Assembly: GCF_002575655.3 (NCBI RefSeq)
Contig: NC_053037.3
Span: 566,658,880 to 566,722,879, forward strand
Direction: 5' to 3'
DNA: 64,000 nucleotides
DNA from: Aegilops tauschii subsp. strangulata
Taxonomy: Eukaryota > Streptophyta > Magnoliopsida > Poales > Poaceae
Made by a program: the position numbers and the translations under genes. This document shows positions 21,408 through 30,750 of this stretch, one piece after another; position 1 is the stretch's first letter; every line of letters starts with the position of its first letter. The notes beneath the pieces were generated by a model, which was given only the letters and a program-made list of their open reading frames with translations, ran no database searches and was not told the origin of the DNA.

Positions 21408-24400
21408 TGTCACGACCGGATTTTGGGATATAAGTTCCCAGAAAAACGGCCTATGTGCTCACCTGCCCCAGGATTACTGTTAGCTGATGAGGTACCAACT
21501 TGATACAAGAATTCCAAGCAAGGAACAAAAAATGTAGTACAAGACCATTTAGGCCTGGGAGTACAACACTTGGTTTCTAATGGTTGAGGGCAGAAGCGGT
21601 TGGAAACTTCTGCGTCTATGGGACTCCATTTCCCACAAGAACAGCTGACCAGGATAACTCCTATCTTCGCGAGGCTGCAACGTCAACAACGTAGGTTCCG
21701 AGGTAGTCTCCGCGATGCTCATCTTCACGCAAGGAATCTGGCCAAGACAATAGCCAGGGACAAGCCAGTGAGTACGTTTGAATGTACTCGCAAAAATTAA
21801 GAACACGGGTATAATATATCAAACATACTCCAGATTTAATAGATGATCATACATCTGTCACGAAAAAAATACATAAGACCAAGATGCACACATATGGTTA
21901 AAAAAAATATACCAAAATAAAATACTGGGTGCCAAACGAGTGTCTGAATGACTCCTCGAGCGGAAAAATGCAGAATAGTAATTACTGGTGCCAAACGAGT
22001 GTCTGAATGACTCCTCGAGCGGAAAATGCAGAAATAATAATGCCGCAGTCGGGCGTCTGAGCGACACCACATAAAGGGCTTATAAAAGGTAAATGAACAA
22101 CGAGCATGCCGCAGTCGGGCGTCTGAGCAACGCCACAGAAAGGGCTTATAAGAAAAATAATCACAGTGAATATCCAGGAGGTAGAACCATCCCAGGGATA
22201 CTCAATAATATGCGTAATATAAATGGTTAGTCCAAAACAATAAAGATCATAAAATCCAAAGGTGCCATAATCATAAACAAAATTTAATACAGTCGTTTCT
22301 CCATCCGAAAACCGATAGTTTAGTCAAGCTGTATCTCCATCCGAAGTCCGTTACTAAGTTCTAGTTAAATCGTTCTCCATCCGAATGCCGTTACAGAGTT
22401 CTAGTTAAATCGTTCTCCATCCGAATACCGTTACAGATTCAACTCAGACTGTGGTCTTTACTCAAGAACAAGACTATCCGACAGGATATATCCTCTGCAG
22501 AGGGAGTACCATTTTCCACGAGTAACGGGATTACTCAGTCCCTCGGGACTAATTCCGTCTACAGTCTTTTGATTGAAAACACGCCTGACCTGCACACACC
22601 AGCTTAACCCACCTGTGTCTGGAATCACCCACGACACCTGCCAAGCAAAACTCTAAGTGGGGAGGCTACAACCTCGAGTAGCATGGGATCACAAAATTTA
22701 TACCGCGCGCAAACTGGGGAAGCTATCCCCTTCGGCTACAACCGAAAACACCCATGCCCCCGGACCGGATGACTGGCTTTAATCCATGGCCATGGGACCC
22801 CCATCACGGCCTCTCTGTACGGTGTGTGCTTGGAAAGGGGTTGACAACCTACTGAACCATACCCTGTCCCCTGCAGGGACAAGTGGTGGTACCAACAAAA
22901 GGAAGCTATTGATCAAAACTCGGTCTACAACCGACTCAGGTGGTCCCAGGATCTAACATCGATATTACCACTAGGGAAATAAAATCACCACTCCTCGAGC
23001 CTCACCATGCTATGCCGGGCATACTCGTCTCAACGAGGTATTAGGGACAAGCTCGTGTCTACCCAAGACCACGACTTTCCCGGCCTCCGACCGGTGTGTA
23101 AGAGAAGCTCACGAGGATGATCCAAATCCTTAGTGTATCCATTGCTGGCCACAAACAACTCCAAAAGTGCACTCGTGCACGAGACCATATCGATACATAA
23201 AGCTATCACATACTCCAAGTCAAAAGGTGTTGTGGTCGCATCAAAACACCACAACAAATATTATGCCAGAGTTCAGAAATGCTTGCCTTCAAGAGTATGC
23301 AAAGGATGCACTTATTTGAAGCTTTCTTTTTCCTCCAAAAATCCTATTTTGCAAAATACACAAATACAAACATTTCAAACACAGTACCAAAAACTATCTC
23401 ACAAATTTTTGAAATAAATCTGAAAATAAACTAGATGAAATTTTAGAGAGGTAGGAAAAAGAATCAACTCATTTGGAGTTTTATTTTAAATGTTATAGCT
23501 AGTCAAAGTTTGGTCAAATCTCTGTTTTTATAAAATCAGAAAAAGGGAAAACGCTTCGAGGGAAATACGCTTACGCAGCAGAGAAACGCACTCGGGAGTT
23601 TGCGCCTTCACTTAAACAGAGAGAGGGCGGCTGCGCGGGTCACTGACAGTGTGTCCAGAGGGCCCACTGGTCAGGTTTGACCGTTCCTCCCTCCATCTCC
23701 TTTCTTCTGCCCGACGGTGGTGGGGCTCCGGCGATCACCGGCGACGAACGGCGGCTCCTTGAGGGCATCTGCAGGCAGGGATGGGACGGCAAGACCGAGG
23801 CGATCCTCTGGGTGGTTGAAGGGTCGACGGAGGTGGCAGGAATCGCCGGCGGCGAGCTCCGCGGCGAAGGGAAGCTACGGTGGTGGAGTGACTTTGGTGC
23901 TCCGGTGGTCTCCGACCGAAGTTGGGTAGCCGGGCAGCTCCGCAAGACTACGGGGAAGCTTCTGGTGGCGTTGGATTGGCGAAAGGGTGGCTGGTTGCGA
24001 CGAATCACGCCGGGGCTTGGCGGCGGCCGAGCTGGCCGGAGTTGGGGAGGACGGTCCTCTCCGGTCAATCTACTGCTAGGGGAGCTCTACGGGGAAGGTC
24101 TGATGTCGCCTGCGTGCTCGGGGAGGCTCGGGGTTCCCCTTTATAGTGTGACGAGGCGGGCTCCGTGGCGGCAGAAGATAAGCTCGTCGGCGACAGCCGT
24201 TGCTGTAGTTGCAGGGCATCGCGGCGGCGAGGAACGCGTTCCGACGAGCGGGAGGATAAGCACGCCCTGTGCTCTGGGGCAACTGGCGCGCTGGCGTGGT
24301 TTGGGCGGTGCCGAACATGGCAGAGGCCACTGCCGACGCCGGCGTGCCGCCAAGGGCGCGGCCAGCGGCGCAGCAGGGTGCCAGAGCTATCGTGGAGCAG

Positions 24401-25569
24401 GGGGCGGCTAGTGCGCGGCTCAGCGATGCAGAAGGGGCCAGGGTCGGGTCGCGTCAAGCGCGGCAGTGCGGCGTGTCGGCGTAGTGTGCGCGCGTGCAAC
24501 ACATGCGCTCTGGGCGCGCCCGGAGCACGCACGGCAGGTGCTCGACGGAATGCCAGTGTGGTCTAGAGCGCGAGGGTGGAGCTGGCAAAGCACAGATCAA
24601 GGGTAGGGGTGGCTAGGAGCTCAGTGGACAAGGTTGATGGGGCTAGGGTACAAGCCCACAATGCAAACCAGAGAGCTTGCCAAAAATGACTGTGCACACC
24701 AGGTGTTCGACAGAATGCCAAGTGCACTTAGGCAACTCTTGGAGTGGCCAAAATCTCCAGATCAGTGTCTCTTTAGATGCAGGAGATGGTGGTAAGATTA
24801 GTTTGGCAAACACAGAAAGTTGATAGTGCAAGTTTTGCAAAACTCCAGTTCTGGACAGAAATCAGAAGGGTTTAGAGCATGCACTTCAAAACCTCCAATG
24901 ATCCCAATCTCCTGGACTTAAGAGTTTGGTAGGGAGGGCTACAAGTAGGAGAAAGCTCAGGGTCACTAGAGCAAGGAAAAATATGGTTGCAGTACAAATC
25001 ATCAACTTGGACCAGAATGCAAAAGAGGTTGATCCACTCAAATTTTCCAAGGAACATCACTGGGTTTTTGCTTGAGGATGAATTGCATGCATCCACTGAC
25101 ATCTCCAAACACTTGGAAGAATTTTTAAAGAAATATTTAATAGGGTTGCAGTCCAAAAGTGCCTACTGGACCATATTGAAAAAGTTGGTGTAGAGCTCAA
25201 AATGTCCAATGGCCAGGAGGTATTTTTGCACAGAAGTGATGTGGGAACATCACATGACATCCGCAAATATTGGTGGAATTTTTAGAAGCATTTATCAAGT
25301 GGTTGTAGTGCAAGTAGGCCCCAAATGCAAAAGGAATCTTTTTAAAGGAAGAAAACTTTTGAAGAAATAAATCTTGCAACATTTGAATCCACTGATAAAT
25401 AATTGTTTTATTATAGAGAGAAATCAAGTCCAACAATACCTTTGAAGGTTTTTCCACTAGAGGCAAAAATCCAAAATCACAAGAGGCAAAACTTGACAAA
25501 AATGGAAAAGTTTTATTTCCTGGCAATATTTTAATAAATAAAACAAGGCCAAAAATTTTGGGTGTCACA
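21408..25569 (-). repeat. Long terminal repeat, outer (5') copy (~4.16 kb)
   Basis: Starts TGTGACACCC at 25569 and ends GTGACA at 21408. It aligns with 13867-18022 with only scattered substitutions and very short indels, which points to recent insertion or duplication. TATA at 24140-24146. The flank to its right is CCCTC, inside a CACTA fragment. The opposite flank of the insertion is lost, so a target duplication cannot be confirmed. Confidence 0.88.
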
Positions 25570-26193
25570 CCCTCCACGGGGTCCTGTTCATCCAGCCCCA
25601 ACCGGCTCGATCGATCGGGGTCCTGTTCATCCAGAGGCAACACCACGGGGTCCCGTTCATCCACCCCCACCGGGAACTGTTGATCCAAACCCCCCTGCAA
25701 CGCTCACTGTTCATCCAGAGGCAGCATCGATCGGCTTCAGTTAGCAGCAGTAGCGAAGGAATCGCTCGATCGGGTTCAGTTAACAGCCATCGATCGATCG
25801 CTCGGGTTCAGTAATGCGTAGCGTGCAGTGCAATCGCTCGGGTTCCGCTAGAGCCCAACGGCTCGCTCCCACGCGCGTGTACTAGAGAAACGAGCATCGC
25901 TCGGCCCTGACCACCCACCGTAACCGGGAACACCCCGATATTTTCCTCGCGCTCGCTTCTACCATGGTTTTTCCGTCATGGACGGCCCAAAGAATGTCAT
26001 GCAGCTGCGTCGCCGGCCCGCCCAAGACGAAAAGCCCATTTTCTGTCATGATTTTTTGTCATAGAAGTAGGAGCCCACCACATCTATGATGATACCGTGT
26101 TTTGTCATAATTATTGTCATAGAAGTGTCATATGTATGACAGAAAAAATTTCGTTCGGCCCAAAATGTCACGGATGTGTCTTTTTTTGTAGTG
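25570..26193 (-). mobile_element. CACTA transposon terminus, truncated
   Basis: On the minus strand the sequence begins CACTACAAAAAAAGACACAT at 26193 and contains repeated TGTCATA/TATGACA words (26040-26130) typical of subterminal repeats. It continues into a segment with repeated GGATGAACAG...CCCCGTGG phrases (25571-25720) and CGATCGATCG runs. The long-LTR element abuts it at 25569, presumably having inserted into it. The rest of the transposon is not seen in the window. Confidence 0.7.
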
Positions 26194-26690
26194 TATATAG
26201 TCTAGGGGCGAAGGGGTATGCGCCTCGGTGGTTACATGGGCTTTTTAGTCCAATTCGTAGCGAAACTGGGCCTACCGGACAGTCCGGTGCTAAGGACCGG
26301 ACAGTCTGGTGAGTACAGATCCATTTTCCGGTGCCACCGGACTATCCGCTATGGGGACCGGACTGTCCGGTAGTGCAATTTCTATGCAACCGGACTGTCT
26401 GGTAGTGCAATTTCTGCACGCTTCGTTTTCTTCATCTTGACACCTCCGGCCAGCTCTTGGGTCTAGGGGTCCTTCTCCTTGACCTCCGGGAAGCTTCCTA
26501 GTTGCTTGGTGGTGGTTGCCCTTGTACCTAATGATGCACAACGTTCCATGGTGAGGTAGCACCCAAGTCCAATGGATATTCATGTAAATCTCAAAGAGGA
26601 GCGGGATCACCTTATGTCCGGAGGGTCCACTTGGGGCTTGAGGGGCTATGAAGGTGTACATGGAGATCACCATAGGATGCTCCGCATCAC
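26194..26690. other. Unassigned fragment with ACCGGACwGTCCGGT palindromes
   Basis: Contains palindromes ACCGGACAGTCCGGT (26274-26288) and ACCGGACTGTCCGGT (26357-26371) plus degenerate versions near 26305, 26330 and 26391. Such words occur in LTRs of several grass retrotransposons, so this is probably an LTR fragment. A minus-strand frame from about 26690 to 26440 (includes GNHHQATRKLPGG) has coding-like composition but no domain I know. Confidence 0.4.
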
Positions 26691-27909
26691 CTAATCCCAC
26701 CGGGAGTAGGACTCCTCCTTTCCTTGTTGGAGTAGGAGAAGGGAAGGAAGGGAGAGAGGAGGAGAAGGAAAAAGAGGGGCGCCGCCCCCCTCCTTGTCCA
26801 ATTCGGACTAGAGGGGGAGGGGGTGCGCGGCTGCCCTGGCCGCCCCTCCTTTTCTACCACTAAGGCCCATTAGGCCCAATAACAACTCCGGTAAATGTCC
26901 GAAACCTCCCGAAACACTTCCGGTGTCCGAACATAGTCATCCAATATATCGATCTTTACGTCTCGACCATTTCGAGACTCCACATCATGTCTGTGATCAT
27001 ATCCGGAACTCGGAACTACCTTCGGTACATCAAAACACAAAAACTCGCAATACCGATCGTCACCGAACTTTAAGCGCGCGGACCCTACGGGTTCGAGAAC
27101 TATGTAGACATGACCGAGACACGTCTCCGATCAGTAACCAATAGCGGAACCTGGATGCTCATATTGGCTCCCACATATTCTACGAAGATCTTTGTCGGTC
27201 AAACCGCATAACAACATACGTTGTTCCCTTTGTCATCGGTATGTTACTTGCCCGAGATTCGATCGTCGATATCTCAATACCTAGTTCAATCTCGTTACCG
27301 GCAAGTCTCTTTACTCGCTCCGTAATACATCATCCCGCAACTAACTCATTAGTTACAATGCTTGCAAGGCTTATAGTGGTGTGTATTACCGAGCGAGCCC
27401 AGAGATACCTCTCCAACAATCGGTGTGACAAATCCTAATCTCGGTATACGCCAACTCAACAAGTACCATTGGAGACACCTGTAGAGCACATTTATAATCA
27501 CCCATTTACGTTGTGACGTTTGGTAGCACACAAAGTGTTCCTCCGGTAAACGGAAGTTGCATAATCTCATAGTCATAGGAACATGTATAAGTCATGAAGA
27601 AACCAACAACAACATACTAAACGATCAAGTGCTAAGCTAACGGAATGGGTCAAGTCAATCAGATCATTCTCCTAATGATGTGATCTCGTTAATCAAATGA
27701 CAACTCATGTCCATGGTTAGGAAACTGAACCATCTTCAATTAACGAGCTAGTCAAGTAGAGGCATACTAGTGACACTATGTTTGTCTATGTATTCACACA
27801 TGTATTATGTTTCCGGTTAATACAATTCTAGCATGAATAATAAACATTTATCATGATATGAGGAAATAAATAATAACTTTATTATTGCCTCTAGGGCATA
27901 TTTCCTTCA
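26691..27909 (-). repeat. Truncated 3' LTR of the copia element
   Basis: Starts TGAAGGAAAT at 27909 and aligns with the 5' LTR until about 26691, where similarity stops. Roughly the last 500 bp (TATA to R-U5 end) are missing. It also lacks a stretch of about 30 bp near 26880 that the 5' LTR has at about 36000-36030. Confidence 0.85.
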
Positions 27910-27910
27910 G

Positions 27911-27920
27911 TCTCCCACTT
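27911..27920 (-). other. Polypurine tract of the copia element
   Basis: Minus-strand AAGTGGGAGA directly precedes the 3' LTR start at 27909, about 20 bp after the gag-pol stop codon. Confidence 0.75.
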
Positions 27921-28604
27921 GCACTAGAGTCAATAATCTAGATTACATAGTAATGATTCTAACACCCATGGAGCCTTGATGCTGATCATGTTTTGCTCGT
28001 GGAAGAGGCTTAGTCAATGGGTCTGCAATATTCAGATCCGTATGTATCTTGAAAATCTCTATGTCTCCCACCTGGACTTGATCCCGGATGGAGTTGAAGC
28101 GTCTCTTGATGTGCTTGGCTCTCTTGTGAAATCTGGATTCCTTTGCCAAGGCAATTGCAGCAGTATTGTCACAAAAGTTTTTCATTGGACCCAATGCACT
28201 AGGTATGACGCCTAGATCGGATATGAACTCCATCCAGACTCCTTCATTTGCTGCTTACGAAGCAGCAATGTACTCCGCTTCACACATAGATCCCGCCACG
28301 ACACTTTGTTTTGAACTGCTCCAACTGACAGCTCCACCGTTCAATATAAACACGTATCTGGTTTGCTATTTAGAATCGTCCGGATTAGTGTCAAAGCTTG
28401 CATCGACGTAACCTTTTACGACAAGCTCTTTGTCACCTCCATAACGAGAAACATATCCTTTGTCCTTTTCAGGTATTTCAGGATGTTCTTGACCGCTGTC
28501 CAGTGATCCACTCCTGGATTACTTTGGTACCTCCCTGCTAAACTAATAGCAAGGCACACATCAGGTCTGGTACACATCATTGTATCCATCAGTACTGGAA
28601 TCAA

Positions 28605-28960
28605 CTAATTTGCCATCTGCCAGCTCTTTGTCGTCTGCTAGCTGACGGCAAAGAAGCTCTTTGCCATCAGCTGCCTAAAAGCAGACGGCAAAGAAATGGC
28701 GGACGGCAAAGAAGCTCTTTGCTATCCGCGAGCTCTTTGCCGTCCGCTGGCAGACGGCAAAGAATCTTTGCCGTCCGCTGGCAGACGGCAAAGAATCTTT
28801 GCCGTCCGCTGGCAGACGGCAAAGAGAGAGGTGGCCCCCACCCCCCGCCCGTTTGGAAAAAACATAACGCCCCACCTCTTTGCCGTCAGCAGACGGCAAA
28901 GAGGCAGAAAGGCGGACGGCAAAGACTGGCGGACGGCAAAGAGGAGAGTACCTAACGGCC
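28605..28960. repeat. Left subterminal repeats of the 2.2-kb CACTA
   Basis: At least ten copies of CTTTGCCGTC or GACGGCAAAG in both orientations. Around 28733-28828 three consecutive units of about 34 bp read as palindromes CTTTGCCGTCCGCTGGCAGA followed by CGGCAAAG. In CACTA elements such motifs bind the transposon-encoded DNA-binding protein. Confidence 0.8.
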
Positions 28961-29411
28961 CGTACCCCCCCCCCCCGCCCGTTACTCTCTGTTCTCTCCC
29001 TCTCTCTCCTCCCCGACGCGCCCCGCCACCACATCCCATCCCACCACATCCCACCCCTCCGCCGCCGCCGCCGCCCCGTCGCCCCGCCACCCGTCGCCCC
29101 CCTACCCGCCGCCCGGCGCCGCCCCGTCGCCCCCCCACCCCTCCGCCCGGCAAGCGCCACCCCGCCGCCCCTCCGCCCGGCAAGCGCCACCCCGCCGCCC
29201 CTCCGTCGGCGAGCGCCACCCCGCCGCCCCACCGTCGGCGAGGGCCCCTCCGTCGGCGAGCGCCCCACCCCTGCCGCAGGTGAGCCCCACCCCTCTTCTC
29301 CTTTTTTTTCTGTTTTTTCTGTTTTTTAGTTTAGATTACTTTTAGTTTAGTTTTTTCGTCTGGTCAACCCGCCTGCCCACGCGTAGATATTTAGTAGTCC
29401 AACCGACCCGC

Positions 29412-29600
29412 GCCGTCGGAGACCGCGCCGCTGCCGCACGGCAGCACTGCCGCGGCCCGTCGCCTCCCTGCCGCAGTTTAATGCCCCGCTCCGCCCAGCC
29501 ACGGCGCCGTCGGAGACCGCGCCTGCCGCACGCCACCGCTGCCGCGGCCTGTCGCCTCCCTGCCGCAGTTTAATGCCCCGCTCCGCCCCGCCACGGCGCC
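29412..29600 (+). repeat. Tandem duplication of a ~94-bp promoter segment
   Basis: Two consecutive GC-rich copies starting GCCGTCGGAGACCGCG at 29412 and 29506. Each ends with CAGTTTAATGCCCCGCTCCG and lies directly upstream of the TATA box of the ORF at 29724. This may be a duplicated upstream promoter element. Confidence 0.7.
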
Positions 29601-29628
29601 TCACCTGCCGCGCATTAATTCCCGGCGC

Positions 29629-29634
29629 TATAAA
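29629..29634 (+). promoter_or_regulatory. TATA box of the CACTA-borne ORF
   Basis: TATAAA in the context GGCGCTATAAACCC, 90 bp upstream of the ATG at 29724. An exon-like end with splice donor CCGCAG/GTGAGC at 29279 lies further upstream and may belong to the transposon's own leader. Confidence 0.5.
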
Positions 29635-29723
29635 CCCGCCCTGCGCGGCGAGTTTGGTCACACCGCCCGTCCATCCCTCCTCTCCCTCTTCACACGCGCG
29701 TTCTCTTCACCGATCTGCGCGAG

Positions 29724-30398
29724 ATGGCGTCCAGCGACTCGGACTCCAACGGCGCGGCACCGGGCGGCGTCTGGCCTTCGAGCCTCACACAAGGGCAGAC
29801 GGAAGATCTCTTCCGGTTCGGGCTGTTCGTGCCGCCGGCGGCAAAGGTGCCGCGGCCGTGGAGGATCTCCGCCGACGGCTACCCCATGCAGGGCCCGCCG
29901 GCGACGAACGCCGAGCAGAGCGCGCACCCCGGCAAGCGGTTCAACGACGTTATCGGCGCCTTCAAGCGCGCCGCCCGTCGGCTCCCCGTCGGCGACATCA
30001 CAGGCGAAGCCGGGCCCTCCGGCCTACGCGGGCGCGGGCGCGCCCCGCCTCCTGGCCCCGCCCCACCAGCCCCGGCCGAGGCCGTGTTCCCGCCGGAGGT
30101 GGCGGCGCTCCGACAGGACGGCGACCCGGAGGACACGCCCGGACTGCTCGCGGCCCTAGCGCGGTCAGTGGAAGAAGCCGCCGCGGCGGCGGCGCGGGAG
30201 GCCGAGGAAGCCTCCGAGATTGGGGCCGCAATCCAGGCGGCCGAGGCGATGGCGGCGCCGCAGGCGGCGATGGCGGAGGAGGAAGAGGATTCGGACGACG
30301 TCCCGGTGGACTGGGACGACGTCGCGGACGGGTCCAGCAGTGATGATGACGGCGGCAACGACCCAGCCGTGATTGACCTCGATAGCGACGCCGAGTAG
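29724..30398 (+). CDS. CACTA-borne acidic protein, unrecognised (224 aa)
   Basis: Complete frame from ATG (MASSDSDSNG) to TAG. Residues about 20-60 form a compact block (LTQGQTEDLFRFGLFVPPAA...) that resembles the N-terminus of TE-associated proteins common in Triticeae (from memory, low certainty). A Pro/Ala-rich linker follows. Around residues 140-160 lies LLAALARSVEEA, reminiscent of a ubiquitin-interacting motif. The C-terminus is strongly acidic and ends VIDLDSDAE, which resembles a SUMO-interacting motif. The frame is intact, GC-rich and promoter-equipped inside a transposon that lacks transposase, so it is either a captured gene or a transposon accessory gene. Confidence 0.55.
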   Translation: MASSDSDSNGAAPGGVWPSSLTQGQTEDLFRFGLFVPPAAKVPRPWRISADGYPMQGPPATNAEQSAHPGKRFNDVIGAFKRAARRLPVGDITGEAGPSGLRGRGRAPPPGPAPPAPAEAVFPPEVAALRQDGDPEDTPGLLAALARSVEEAAAAAAREAEEASEIGAAIQAAEAMAAPQAAMAEEEEDSDDVPVDWDDVADGSSSDDDGGNDPAVIDLDSDAE

Positions 30399-30449
30399 CT
30401 TTTTTTATGTTGTTTAGGTAATTTGTCTTGAAAAAAAACAAACAAACTG

Positions 30450-30750
30450 TTATTGCCGTCAGCGGCGGACGGCAAAGGCACTAGAAAGTGTCCCGTCAGC
30501 GGCGGACGGCAAAGGCCTGCCGTTAGCCACTTAACGGACTGACAACGCAATTTTTTCCGTCCGCTCTCTTTGCCGTCCGCGGCAGACGGCAAAGGGCCTT
30601 TGCCGTCAGCCGCCAGGAAGCAGACGGCAAAGTAGCTGTTTAACGTAGCCTACTTTGCCGGAGCCTTTTGCCGTCCGCGGCTGACGGCAAAGGTCTTTGC
30701 CGTCCGCCGTTCATGTCTTTGCCGTCCGCCGTGGCAGACAGCAAAATAGC
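30450..30750. repeat. Right subterminal repeats of the 2.2-kb CACTA
   Basis: The same GACGGCAAAG/CTTTGCCGTC motif occurs about ten times between 30460 and 30730, as inverted pairs. It matches the left cluster and frames the internal gene. Confidence 0.8.

Larger units (their letters stand above)
12011..25569 (-). mobile_element. Long-LTR (LARD-like) retrotransposon with duplicated internal region
   Basis: Two LTRs of about 4.16 kb (13867-18022 and 21408-25569) are separated by a 3385-bp internal region (18023-21407). A second, truncated internal region (12011-13866) follows the inner LTR, offset from the first by 7541 bp. Both LTRs start TGTGACACCC and end GTGACA on the minus strand. A primer-binding site of the initiator-Met type follows each, and a polypurine tract precedes the inner LTR. 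No gag, RT, integrase or protease is visible. Long LTRs and a short non-pol internal domain match the LARD class (Sukkula-like), but I cannot assign the family. The arrangement LTR-internal-LTR-internal implies unequal recombination between copies. Confidence 0.85.

Noticed and set aside
28605..28960. CRISPR-like array of short repeats
   Set aside because: Motifs are palindromic, irregularly spaced, in both orientations and in a plant transposon; they are CACTA subterminal repeats.
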